DNA of 64,000 bases from Gymnorhina tibicen (lineage: Eukaryota; Chordata; Aves; Passeriformes; Artamidae). Position 1 is the first letter of the stretch. Each line of letters starts with the position of its first letter. The position numbers and the translations under genes are program-made. Below the pieces are notes generated by a model. The model searched no databases and had not been told where the DNA came from. It saw only the letters and a list, made by a program, of their open reading frames with translations. Below are positions 38,801-52,063 of this stretch, piece after piece. The DNA lies in assembly GCA_013399875.1 (NCBI GenBank), contig VXAZ01006396.1:960047-1024046 (forward strand), given 5' to 3'.

Positions 38801-38838
38801 CCCCTACCCCAAACCCCACTGCCCCCTCCCCCCACCCC
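38801..38838 (-). other. Strong G-quadruplex motif on the minus strand
   Basis: Six runs of four to six C (38801-04, 38807-10, 38814-17, 38822-26, 38828-33, 38835-38) are separated by spacers of one to four bases. On the minus strand, the sense strand of the host gene, this satisfies the G4 pattern several times over. It would be transcribed into the pre-mRNA and could affect polymerase progress or splicing. Confidence 0.7.
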
Positions 38839-41800
38839 AAACACGGGGGGTCTCCGTTAATCCTCCCTGACAAAGGCAGCTGGGAAGACAGGGGCTTCCA
38901 AGAAAAACGCTGCCTCCCCCATTCAGACATTTAAATAGCATTTGGTACTTTCACAAGGCACCTGCTCTCCAGGGCGATACATGCATTTAAGAAAAGCTAC
39001 TATGGGAGAAAAGGAAGGGAAGAGCACCTCTCTTTCTAGAGAGAGCAAATGTGAATAATTAGTCATTAGTGCTAGGTTTTGCTTGTTTTTTAAATACATG
39101 GTAAACAGATACCTTTCTCTCAACAATCTTGATGACTACCATCCTTAATGAGGTTTTGGAAGTAGGTTATGACTTCTCTGAGAAAGGGAATGAAAGAGCT
39201 TTCGCTCCCCTGTCCTCCCTTGCTGGGTGCCGGGCTTTTGGAAATTGCAGATAAAGCTATGTATTGCTGCAGTGTCCTTTGTGGCAGCAGTAAAACCAAT
39301 AATTGCTTTTGAAGAAAAAGTGAAAGCATCAGAACAGAAATATAATGGGTTTATTTGCATTACTAGGATTCTCTGGAATGTTAGGGTTTTGTGGCCTTTT
39401 TCCTTTTTTTTTTCCCCTTTCTTTCAATATATCCAAAAGAACTGGTAGAAAGTACTATCATGATCAGTATCCTATCCAATTACATATATGGTGTGTGTAT
39501 ATACTTTATGACACAAGTCCCACCCAAACCAGCGAAAATATAGACTATGGAAGGGATTCTTATTCTAGTATGGAAACAGATATTTGCAAAGAAAACACAC
39601 AGAGAAAGATCTATACAGTATTTTTGATACCTAATATGGCTTAAATAACTTCTATCACGACCAATCTTCTCTCTTCAATGACAAAACACAAGCTAAATTC
39701 AAAAAGCACACTTCAAAACATTGCCTGCTAGCCCCTGAGAATTGAACACAGATAATCTTTCTTTCAGGTGCAGCACATTATCTGATCAACACTACACAAA
39801 CTGATTTCCATAAGAAATTCCAGCCTAATCATGCAACCTTCATGTTAATTTAAAAAATAGTCCTTGATTTTGAAATAAAGTTGAAAGTATAGTGTCAGAA
39901 CAAAGTGAAAGAGTTATCATTAGCCTTCAAATGTGACAAATAAGAAAGACACAAACAAGTGTCAGGATAATTAAAAAGGCATTGTTCACTTTTTAGAAGA
40001 AAAAAAAATGAATTGCACGAGAAATATTAAGCTAACAAAGAAAGAGCAAATATGAGTAGAAAAAATGACAGTTATCTGCAAAATTCATAAATGTGTCTTT
40101 TGTATAACCGTAATGATCATATTTTATGCTGTCATTTTACATTTAATTGCTCACCCTGGTACTTTACTTCATAGAAGCCATCAGTACCCCACAGAGCCAG
40201 ATGCTGAATTGCAAAAAAACATACTGTGACCACAGACTTATAGGAAAGTAACTTTGCTGAGCTGTGGTGTATGACAAGTTAATTTTTGCAATTATACTTT
40301 TTCCAAGAATAAATGAAACTGCAGGTCATTACTATTCTATATCATTAAAAAGAGGCAGAAAATGTTCTTGATCATAAAGGCCTCAAACTCATTTTTTCAT
40401 TACTTTGACATATGAAAGCAACTTTACAAGCTGCTTTTCTTCAATGTGACCTAATGAAATAAGCACCACCTCAGCTGAAATATGTAAACATCTTGATACA
40501 TTAAGAAGCACATAACTAAAGAATATTGTTACTATTACACAGTAAGCTAACCCATCATATGTCTAGCAGGAAAGAAATGCTATATGGCCTCTGCTTACTC
40601 ACAGCTGTTAGCTCTTCTGTATTACACTGCATGTCAAAGTACTGAAGGGACACGGATGCTCAGTTGTCACGAAGACTGAAATTGTCCCCTGTTCATTTCT
40701 CTTCCTATGAGACGTTAAATGTTAGAAATGTTTTTTAAAATAATTAAGCATGAGTAATGTCCATCACTGTCAAATTGTCTGTGCAATCAAACAGCAAGAG
40801 AGCAGATATCATTATGAAACACGTCTGCCTTCTGTATCTGTGCTTATGTTATCTGAAGACTTACTAAGAATTCAGAAGTTGGGATGTTCTTTACATTTCA
40901 AAATATTTACTGTACATGGAGAAATCAGAAATTCTCAGAGCATTCTTTCTCATAAAATGCTTTTTCATTTTCTGCACAATTGCTTTACTTTCCCATCACC
41001 AATGCAAACTATAACACTCAAGTGAGGAGAAAAAGAGATTCTGCTTTCCAGATGAATATATTTATTAAGACAAAAGAATGAGAAGAAAATGTTTCAATTG
41101 TCATTGCATCTGTTTGCAATAAACGTCAAGAGCCTTTTAAAAAATTGACTACAGAGCTGACAAAAGACATCAGGTTGACAGGCAAAGAGCTGGAAATCCT
41201 CAGTTCACCCACTGAACGAGAAAATACAGGGACCCCCAAGCCACAAAACACCTTGGTTTTTCAGAATCTTCTCTGCCAACCCATCCAATCCTTACTATTG
41301 ACTGAGTCACACATATAATTTGTTAGCACATCCTTTAGTATATCTCCTAAATTAAGAGTGATTATTTACTTCAGTTTTCTTTTCTGAGAATGAGAGAGCA
41401 GAGGCCAATAGAGAGGTAATGGAAGAAATGGTCCAGTAAATCCTGTGACTGAGATTTTCAAATTCGTGGAATTAAATAGAAACAAAATCAAATAGATTTC
41501 TTAAAACAGTCCGCATGTTACTTCATACCTTCATATCCTATCCTCATCCAAATCCTAGTGCTTTCCTTCTGAACAAGACCCTTAACTACTCTGAAATTAT
41601 TTATAAATGTTAAGAGTTTGATAATTTGGAATACCTCTCCCTCTTTCTTCCCTTGATCTCCTTGCATGGCAGCCATGGATCCCTACACACAAGATTCTCT
41701 CTGTTCATATACAGGTTCTGAAACAGCAGCTCTACAGTGTTTTCATAAACACACAACAAGCATCTAAACACACTTGCTATCAAAAAAGAATACCACAAAC

Positions 41801-43189
41801 AATGGACATAGCTGTTTTTTCTCCTACTTAAAATACTAAGAATTTATTGCTTCAAGGAAATGTTTTTGTCAAGAAGAAGAAATTAGAATTACAGAGGAAA
41901 AGAAGTATGGTTTGAACTGCACACCATTGCATACAAGTCTTCTGTGGAAATGAAACACTATCCAATTAATTCTGTGTAGCTACAAAATAGGAGGAGGTTG
42001 TCCGTAAGCAGACAGGGCACCAAGCACCTTTTAAAATCTCCAGCGCCACAATTTTAATCTCAGTGCATCCTATTTGCAAACAGATCATTGCTAAGGAGAT
42101 AAAAATTTACTATTGTGAATAAAAGAATAATATTAAAATATATTCATAGTACTTAGTAAAGAATATACATCTTGTCCTGGATTACCAATTACTTTGCTAA
42201 AAATTTATATATGCAGCATGGAACCTCTTTTTCCAATTTTTTTTTTTTTTGTTCAATAAAGTTTTAAAGTCATGACTATTTACAGGATAAGGAATAAAAA
42301 AGCTTTCCTTTCCCACATATAGAGAAAAATTAGAAAATGGACACTCTGCTATTTTTAATCTAGCAATCTCTATCAGTACTCCTGTTCCAATGAATTTGAC
42401 ACATCACAATTATATTTAAAAATGAAAACACGAGAAAGCAGCAATCTGCAGCTCACTAACCATCAGCACCTTTGCACCTGTGTAATGCAGCAACAATGAA
42501 AGGCAACACGTGTTCCCTTCTTGCTAGGGAGGCAGCATTTAGGAAAATGGTAAGAACCTGGAGCAGTTGTTGTGCGGTTACTTACATAAGAAAATATATG
42601 GTAAAATAATCTCGTCTGCATGGGCAAACCTTTGTAAACTTGTGAGAGTTAGCAGAGCTCAATACAGAGACATGGGATTACCTATGCAGAACAGTTCACA
42701 GAATCAGGGCTTAACACGTGAAGGACTAAAACCTACCTACTATCTCTCCCCTTCTTTCACTGTCAGCTTTCATCTGTATTCATTATTTTCAATGTAAAAC
42801 TGCTTTTGCATACCTCACAACATACCTACATTTTATTATATGCATGACTAGAAGAAAAAAAAAAGTATTATCCTACAGGAGACTGCTTGGGCTTTTTTTC
42901 TGAACCCTTTAAAACTCGCTTTCACCTTCAAACCAAAAGCAACAATTTTCGACAACTAATAAGCAAATTTAAAACAAAATACTGTTAAAGCTCTTGTTCA
43001 CAAAACAACATTAAAGCCACAGTACTGCCACTTGATACATTATGAGAAACAAAAATAAAACACTTGTTAAAATATAATAATGTAATAATGTAAATACGAA
43101 AAAATAGCAGATGCTCTTTAACTGTCAAATACGGATTTTTTATAGCTGGTACACAATTTACTGTCATAGGCGCTTCGGTGCTACAGAAG

Positions 43190-44560
43190 TATTAGTACAG
43201 CTATTAACTATTTAATTCTTTAGCTGACACTGTTTTAGGACAGGGATTTAAATAATTTACTTCTACATTCGACTGTTTAAATTTTGCTGCTAGGAATTCG
43301 TGCAACAAAGTTGTAGGAAAAAACACATGACGCTTGTTGATAGTGATATAAGACAGGATTATTATAAAAACCAATTATATCTTTTCATTCTCTTTTGCTT
43401 AATTAAAGCAAGAAGAATCACTATCTTTCTCAGCAGTAATCATGTGGAAGCTATATAGCACAGATACAGTAATTAACTTAACCTTATCACTTAACTCTAT
43501 TGGGTCATTGGAGTGAGGCACAGTATCAGTGCTCAGAATCAATGCTGTAATGCTAACATCTTTGAGCAGTTCGGAGATTGAATAATGCCATTGGTAAATG
43601 GACAGTCTTTGTTCCTGCTTAGCTATGCTGGATAAATGTTCCTGCTCATAACTTTAATATGGCAGCTTAACCATTTAATCATTGTACATTAATACATTAT
43701 CAATATTGTGAACATGTAAGTACAAAATTACTTGTCAAAGTAATCAGATATTACCGATTTTTGTGCATAAATACGATACGTGTGGGATTTTGTCTTAATT
43801 ATATATTTTCATGAAAAAAGATATAGCCCAGATTTTTTTTTTTCATTTAAGAGAGATTGAAAGGAATGATCATTTCTAAACATGAACTTATTTTTCCTTC
43901 ATCTAAAGAAGATTTTTAAAATGAAAAGGAATGTTCTGTATTTTCTGTGGTAAATTAGCCAAGTGTGCAAAGTTTAGTGCATTTTAGCGATACAGGGGAT
44001 ACTTGGGCATCTGGGGGATTTTCATAACTGAAGACTTGTGCTGTATCACAACAAATTAAGCGTAATTAAACACTCTGTTCAGTGTCTATTGTTAATTGCA
44101 GCAGCTAATTTGATGCTTAGTTAGTGTTACGTTCCGAACTATTTCCAAGCACGCAGAATTCTTCAGTTAAGACTGCTTGCTTATAGCTCTAAATATAATT
44201 TTTTCACCCTCATTTGACAGATTTTAGCTCATTTATTACTTTTGTTAAACGATCAGAAATTCCCTTGCCAAGACAGTACTTTGAGGTCCTTCACTTTCAC
44301 CAAGTCAGACACTAAATCATAGGGGACAATTATCAGCAAATGCTCTCCGACAGGCCCTAAGCCTGCTGAGGTAATGCAGCTGACAAACTTTGATGCGCCA
44401 TGCCCGTGCACATTATGTTCACGTAGTGTGTACATCTGGGCACCCTTTATGGCGATGCAGCAAACAGCCAATCATTTATTCCACTCTAATTAGCACACAT
44501 GTAAATCCTCACCAATCAAGCCACTCACAGGGTTACCGTTGTGGCAGCCATACAACAAGC
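43190..44560. promoter_or_regulatory. Candidate long conserved regulatory block
   Basis: About 1.4 kb of high-complexity, low-repeat sequence dense in developmental-enhancer motifs: ttaattaaag near 43400, agtaattaac near 43470, cgtaattaaac near 44064, ttgttaattgcag near 44090, ctaattagcac near 44490, TTGT-type sites and CAGCTG. Bases are mixed evenly and coding frames are absent, as in vertebrate conserved non-coding elements. Conservation itself cannot be seen here. A small CpG cluster directly follows. Confidence 0.35.
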
Positions 44561-44599
44561 TGGCAGGACACGGGAAGAAAGTACAAGAAGCAACTATTG

Positions 44600-44880
44600 G
44601 GTTTGATTTGAACCTGCCGTCACGCCACGGCAGGTCCCCCCAGTCCTGACTGTAACCAGCTCTCCCCTTCACAACCCATCATCGAGCTCCACGCGAAAAA
44701 GGTCATCGGGCAGACTGCTGCCCGGCCAAGATGCTTTGATTCTTTGCAGGCTCTGGGAGCACACCTGAAGCGACGCAAGGCTCCGATTGCTCACAGCGCC
44801 GGAGCTGTCGCAGGCAAAAGTCAGCGCAGCTCTAAAGCATGCGGCACAGCATGGAGTACGTGCTACCTCAAAGAAGCACT
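44600..44880. promoter_or_regulatory. Small CpG cluster with a perfect hairpin
   Basis: Roughly 17 CpGs by eye in 280 bp, far above the surrounding intron. It includes acctgccgt (44612-44620) and its exact inverse acggcaggt (44627-44635) around a six-base loop. There is no TATA box and no recognised exon. It may be a CpG-rich enhancer core or a weak promoter belonging to the preceding block. Confidence 0.4.
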
Positions 44881-47800
44881 GTCCACCTCAATATTTTAGA
44901 CCCCGTTATGTCGCCAGGAAACTATCTGCCAGGTGTCAGCATCCCTTTTCTTCCTCACAAGCCCAGGTGCTTCTGCGGTAACCCTTTTATTTTGAAATAA
45001 GTAGCAAACGCCTTCAAAAGGACAGATTCAAGCATTCAGAAAATCTACTGACACTGGTTTATATTATGCAACTCCAAAGAATACAGTGTGCTTTGAAATA
45101 CCTAAAGTGGTTAGCTCCCATTTCCCAAAATTGAATCAAAGCACTATGTAAGACCCTACAGTGCTATTCATTACTAAATTAGAAAATGCTCTACTTCAAA
45201 ACAGCTTTAAAATGTTCATGCAGATTGTCAAGGATACAACAGTTAGCCTAATAAAAGTATTCCTCAAAACACAGTATTTCTTTTTAGAACAAAAATCCAC
45301 TTAAATCCTGTACCTTCTTGCTTTCAGTGCTTACTGCAAGAAAAAAAAACAAAAAAAGCAAGTAAGCCTGCATTTAGCAGTAGGATTTCGCTTCACTGAT
45401 TTACATTTTTATTCAATGGACTTCAGGGATGGAAAGACACATCCACTAAATGCATTTCCAACTTTTTATACTTATGTGTATTTCTACTCATCATTTATCT
45501 TTATCTACATCTAATTAAACATGTTTACAAATTGATTTGTTATATTATACAAATTAATGAAGCAACTAGCTATGAGAAGTATGGCATTGGTTCAGTTTTC
45601 AAACAATTTGTCAATAAAGTGTCACTAGAAATTATTCTTTTTTTTTTTTTTTTCTTATAATTATTCTTGTAAAATTGTATGGACAACCAGAACAGAGGGA
45701 CAGAAAGGAAAACTAAATTGTGCTGTTCCTTCTCCAGATAAACTGGATCAAAGACAGCAGGATGAGAAAAATCTGTTCAAGAACTGTTAGAATCTTATTT
45801 TTAATCGAGTTTTACAAACAAAAGAAAATTTTAAATGAGTTTATCTTCTCACAGTAACATAAAACTGGGAAAATAATGCAGTGAATATTGTACATCTACT
45901 AAAAACCAACGAAGCAAGCAAGCACATTTATCTCAGCTTCCATGAACAGAAAAATACTAGGATGTGGTAAAGAGAAGTTTCTTCCTCACATTATGGAAGC
46001 TTTCATTGTTGATGCTGCCTCTCCAGTTAGTCTCCCTTTCCTACAGAGCTACCACCAAGGGGAAAAGCAGGTTGTAGCTCTCAGCATGGTACAGGCACTC
46101 AGGTAAAATGTCTCTGCCATATTAGCAAGAAATCTACTGCTGGGGGTGTCCAGCCATCACACAAAGCCCGCCTGCCCCAGCAATCACTCAACCCCCAGCC
46201 AAAACCAACTATTTCCATGCCTCCTGAAGCCCCGTGAAACTTTTAGTACAGGGGTACTTTTGGTACAGGGGACAGAGAGATCACTATGAATACCCCCAAC
46301 CCCAATAAGTGATCTTTTCAGGATTCTTACCTAACTACACACTATCAGGAGGCTTCCAGTGAAAATGGCAGGATATTGTTGGCACCACAAACTCAAACAC
46401 AGAAGGCCCTCATGGGCCTGAAGCCATGCCTATGTCAGGCATGCAGGAGGCAGCACCCTCTCCCCTTGGGCTCTGCCAGCCAAGCCCTGGGTCAGACCCC
46501 ATTCCCGCAGAGGGAGCGGGGCCCTCGTTGAGCCCCAGTGGGCAGGGATGCTCCCAGCAGCAGATTGGCTGCCCTGGTGCCGGCATGGCACAGGCAGAAA
46601 CCCCACGAGCCATGTTCAGATGGAGGCACCTACACTGCCCAGGAATAGGGTAATGCAAAGGAAGAATGAAATAAGGTCCTGTGGTGATCAACAGCTGAGC
46701 ATCACACTGCTCCCTGCAGCAACAAACATCGGCCGCTGCCTCCTGGGCCAGTTACTGGATAAAGTCACCACAAAGCAGGGTCTGTGCTGCCCAGAGCATC
46801 TGAGGGAAAGGTGGCAACCAAAGCACATTTCTCTGAGCAAACAGAAAGGCCAGAGACAGACTGCCCACCTACACCAGCTCCTTGGCAATTCTACACAGAT
46901 AAATGAAAAAATACATAATGATTTTATATTCTCCTTTTCAGATGTGTCTATCAATTTTTTTTTATTTATGCTTGATGCAAGATAGGATTTTTCCTTTCCT
47001 CATTATCCCAGAATGAAAGAATATTGTCCATGTAACAATGCAATAAAATTTTGAACACAAATGCTTACAAACTGCTCAAAGCTCACTAAGTATCCCCTTT
47101 GATCTGTTAATAAAATAAATAGAGCAACACATTAAGTAATCTGATCTAATACTAAAAAAAAAATTGTGCTTTTTAATCCTCCTTCTAGTTTATGGGCACT
47201 TACTTTTTTATTTATTATGTGTCATTTAATTGGAAAATTAAAACAACTCAGTAGTTCCATTCTGCATTCTGAACTGCAGCTGCTTTACATCTTGCAGCTA
47301 TACAAAAAATGTTTAGAAGTTATACATTAGGAGTTTTTAACAAGCTTTAACTACAAGATCCACTTACTTCACTTCATTGCATACTGGTGGATGTTCTCTG
47401 ACAGCATAGTAAGAAAAACGTAACAGTAGTTGCATCATCGTAATCATCATCAGATCCCCCAAATCCTGTAGCCACGCCAGAAAAGGCAGCAATGCCCCTA
47501 TGCCATCTGCATGTCACTTCAACTACTCCACTGTCAGCAAGCTGGCCAGCCCACAACAGTAGTTGGGTCAGCATGACTGCCCTGCAGCCTTTCAAAACCT
47601 GACCTTTTTGTCACATATGAGTCAGAGAGCATTATTCTACCAGTATGCATGGCTCTAGCAGGGCCACACACTCAAAACAGCATCCCAGCCACCTTGAGGA
47701 AGTAGAGAACAGATATAAGAAACCATCCAGAATGATAGATGATCCTGAGAACATGAAAAAAGTAAATGAAATACAGGAGACCTCTGTTTTCATTAGGGGG

Positions 47801-50800
47801 GAAAAAATCCTCAGTGAGGATTAATAAAAATTGTGAAGGGAACTGACGCAATCACTGTAGGTGGCTATCTCAGCTCATCTCAAATGCAAAGGCGAGGAAA
47901 GCTCGCCGTAGCTATAAAAGGCAAAGGCAATCAGGCAAGAAGGGCAAATATGTAGGAACTCTAATTAACGAACAATAAATGCATAAAATAAACTGCCAAA
48001 AGATGAAATCAAAGCAGGTACCTTTTTTTTTTTTTTAATGAGACAATACACTGGTCCACAATCACTTTTTTGTAGCAATTTAATTATGACAATGAATAGC
48101 GTGTAATTTTTTTTTCTTGTTTCTTATCAGAAATTGTAAAGCAGCTTGTTCAAGTAACAAAAATAGGTATTTTTTTGTTCATTTTCTCTTTAAACATACT
48201 TCCATCACCTTAATGGCATAAAAGACTGATCTGCTGTGTAAATTCTTGCCTGTTGAGCTTACCTGAACCAACATGCACCACTAGCAGGCACAGCATTGTC
48301 ACAACAGTGCCCAAAGATAGCTTATTTGCAATTTGCAGAATCTGCCTGTTTAAATTAAAGGAAAATTCAGTGCTTTATGATATCCAATGAGTATAAAATT
48401 TTGTGATTGCAATGACATTTTCTGTACTAAACTCTACTCATCATTTGCTCTAGACACCATTTGCTATCCATTCCTGGAATGCATGATAGTATTTCAGTAG
48501 TCTATAGAACAACTGGAACACCTCTATCCAACATATTTAAGTAAATAAATACAAATATGATCTAAAATTCCCATTAAGTAAGAAGATCCTAATGTCAATT
48601 TATGCTTTAAAATTCTGAAATAGAAAATTAATTAATTTGAAATTATTGACTAATTTTTTAAGAAGTTTTACCCCATATAAAACTTTTTGTAAATTTTAGA
48701 TTATCTGGGATGGAGCACCTTATATTATATCAATTATATAATTTGTTTCACCATACCTATGCCTCAGGTGTTTTACCTGCCAAAATTAAGCCCGTGGCTT
48801 AGCCAAACCATTCACTACATGAGACAGAAGACACAGAGCAGTATTTGCAAATAGAGAAAAGCATATGACCAACAGCCCACACAAGCTATCTAATACAAAA
48901 GATGAGTGGTTATTCCAGAGAATGTGAGTAAAGGACTCTGAGATTGCCTTCTATAAAGCCATGTTAGCTACTTATGACGAAAAGCACTTTTCTATTCGTC
49001 ACTCTCAGGACTGTACTCAAGCTAAAATGCTCTCCCTGGATCACCACAACTGGACCCAATTCTTCCATACTCACGCTCACTGTTGAATAATGGCTAAAGA
49101 GATCTTTGAGGATCTCAACACTACCATTGCTGCCAAACACAGAGATTCCAGTGAGTCACCGGACGCCTGGCAGAACTTTCCCATGCCACATATCTTTCTT
49201 CAGAGGATAAATAAGAAAATGACAAGGAATGACAGTCAAAGGCTTGATATGTTCATGTACCTTGGCCTATGGACTCACCCCTGCTCCCTGCCTTTTTTCT
49301 TTCTTTTTTTTCCCCTTTTTTTTTTTAAATCTGTCACCTCCACTATTCCTGTTTCAACCAGTCATGAAATTTCATTGTCTGTTATGGCCATCTCCTTATT
49401 TACAGGGCCTGTAGGCATTAATTTTATTTAATATACTATATGCTTGACACTCCACATGGTGTTAATGAGTTGCCAGCTGCCTGTTGTGATACAAGAAGTA
49501 ACCATAAACCCAGTGTCGCCTTTACTCCTGTGCTGGTTCGGTTTTCTATTGTGACACATAAATGTCAACTGGTATGATCAGAAGTAAACAGTCATGACAG
49601 ACAGGAAAAAAGGAGCTGACAGTTGAAGGTGATGATATCCATTAGGCTTCTACAGCTGCCACCTCCTGGGGAGACTGCTGAAGGATTTGAAATGTGGTGC
49701 AGAGCTCCTGGCTAACATGGCTCTATGACAAAGAATATGCTTACCTTCAAAATACCTGGCCTACCACCTAACCATCTGGCTTATTATCATTCAGATAAAT
49801 CCACTTATATGCAGAGGAAGGAGAAAGCCATGATGGAACACCAGAAGTGCATAAAAAGGGCAGAATCATTAGTCAATCAGCCCGATGATTCTCGAACAGT
49901 TGTTAAGGGAGCACGTCATTGCCTTGCTCACTTAACCATGGACATAAAAGAAAAGAGCTTCCCAAAAAGAGAGTTTAAGATTTCAATTAAATTAAGCTGA
50001 ATCTTAAGATGTCCATCAAGAGTAGTTAGAAAGATTATGTCCAAGTCAATCTTTATTCACGTTTCACTCTTTGTGATAGTAGATTAAATACTTCATTTTG
50101 TTGAACAGAGAACTTTTATCTGATAAATGCAGAAGTAAGAAAAATCACTTAGGTTAAATACCAAACCAGTTTTCTTATCACAACCCGCTCCACTGGACTT
50201 TAAGTTGTGCAAACCAACCAAAGCCTGTATTTGACGTGTGAGAGGATGATTGAGGAAATCTGAGACCTCCCAGTGCGTGCAAACCCCCAGCAGACACCAG
50301 TGCCTTTGCTCTCTCTCCCCCACACCTCTCCGACACATTCACAAAGATGTCAGGGCAGAATGCAATCCTCAGATGGCACATGTACCTCTAGGCTGCTGCA
50401 ATTTATGCCAGGGCTAACATAGCTCAGCCCAGAAAATTAGAGCTGTAACTGCTTCCATGATCTCCTCCTTCCATCCCCCAACACCAAGAGCAGTATTTTT
50501 CCTTATATGCAGCTCAGGTAATTGCCTTTATTATACACAATATTCATTCCTTAGATTTCCATCACCAATAGAGCTATTATAAATTATTTTAGCTATACTC
50601 TTCATGCTTTTACCCCAGTATTGATTTTATTTTTAATGTAAACTTTTAAATTATAATGCCAGATAAACAACTACTTATATAGCTACAAAGGCTAAATTAG
50701 CAAGACTTGAGAGAAAAGTGCTGAAGATATTTGATATGAAACATTAAAAGCAAATGTTATTTTACGTAATAATAAAATGTAAAAAAATGCAAATGTAAAT

Positions 50801-51179
50801 GTAGTTCCACCTTCCAGTGTACAGCAATAATAAAGTATTAGATTCAAGCTTCATAATTAACTTAATCAGATGGAGTTTTCTTTAATTCCCTAATTCCTTT
50901 CCTTCAGCCATCTAAGCTTTACTCAGCTTGAAGAATACAATCATGAAAAACACCAGCAGATACTACTGAAAATGTCTCCCTTTGCTTGTGTTACAGTAAA
51001 GCACAGAGTACTTTGCAGCATGTCTAGTATTCGGCCACTGTAGTATTTTAGACATACAGGAACACATCCCCACATCTGCTAAGAAAATACCTTCCTGTGC
51101 CTCTGACACAGGACTTGGGGAATGCCTCCTTTAAGCAGCTAACCTGAACACAGAATTTAAAGCCATGCTTCGTCTGGTC
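44881..51179 (-). other. Intron between the two right-hand regulatory candidates
   Basis: AT-rich intron with T-homopolymer patches near 45640 and 48025, and one GC-rich patch at about 46130-46650 whose overlapping open frames on both strands (up to 145 codons) show no domains. No exon or RNA gene is supported. Confidence 0.45.
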
Positions 51180-51780
51180 TCTATGAAGGTAAGCACACAT
51201 AATTACTGTATGCAGAATCTCAGCATTTGCAATTAGTTGAAAGCAATTCCAGTAAAAAATAAACCCGTTATACCATGGAATTAGAGCAATAGGTTAAATT
51301 GCAATTTTTGTCAACAAGTCCATTTTTACTCTATCGATTTGCGCAAGGTGATACAATGCACTGATTTGAATCTTATACACAGAAGTGATATTGCACTAAT
51401 TGAAAAATAATTGGATTTGCCCCACTTTATAACAGATTCCTTTGCACTATCAAAGTTCTAATCTCTGATGAGTTTTGCAAAACTCACAACCTAAATATCA
51501 CTGATTTATATCTTAATTCAGATGTGTCAAATATTTCAAGGTGAGGAATTCCAAAACAGCAGCCTGTGCAGACTGCAATGCAAACATGAAACAAAAGTAA
51601 AACTGCTAACATTTTCTTTCCATATATTGTAGCAAATTAATTGTGTGTTTTGGTAACGTAGCTTATTAGTTTTGCATAATTTAAGTTTTAATTCATCGTT
51701 TAATTTTTAATTAAGTAGTCTCTTTCAAGATGAGCTTTCTACTTGCATTTTAGTTAGATGCTAAACATGCAATGCATAAA
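51180..51780. promoter_or_regulatory. Candidate non-coding regulatory segment, homeobox-rich
   Basis: Many homeodomain-type cores (ataattac, aattagttg, ctaattgaaaaataattgg, aaattaattg, ttaattaag) together with tttgcataat, ttgcgcaag and atcgat sites lie in 600 bp of non-repetitive sequence without coding frames. It resembles an enhancer of the conserved non-coding type; function is inferred from motifs only. Confidence 0.25.
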
Positions 51781-52046
51781 AGCAGTGGCAAGAATGTAAT
51801 ATTTAGTTCATATGATTTCCCTGTGATTTCAGACATGAAAGTAACCAATTTTTCAGAGTATAAAATAACAGCAATTGTAAAATGTCATATAAATTTTAAA
51901 TAATTAAAGACCTCTGAAAATATCTGAAAAACTAGTGGGGCAATTAGAGAGAATAGAAGAGCCATATACTTTTCTTCTTATAGATTTTGCTATGTGTTTT
52001 TTATTTCAGTAGTTTGGTTTTGTTCTGGGGTTGAGATTTTTTTTTT

Positions 52047-52063
52047 GGGTGGGGGGGAAGGGG
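52047..52063 (+). other. G-rich run next to a T homopolymer
   Basis: After a T run, the sequence reads gggtgggggggaagggg, which can satisfy a G-quadruplex pattern if the seven-G run is split. The motif is weak and has no associated gene. Confidence 0.35.

Larger units (their letters stand above)
32289..43189 (-). other. Intron between the second CR1 and the 43-kb regulatory block
   Basis: Long AT-rich intron containing an exon-like interval at 33608-33701, the 99-bp period repeat at 34537-34715, a possible ancient LINE tail at 35571-35690 and a C-rich G-quadruplex motif at 38801-38838. Open frames are short and family-free. Confidence 0.5.

Noticed and set aside
46410..46985. Overlapping frames of 93 and 145 codons on opposite strands
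   Set aside because: Both come from a GC-rich patch; no domain and no conserved pattern.
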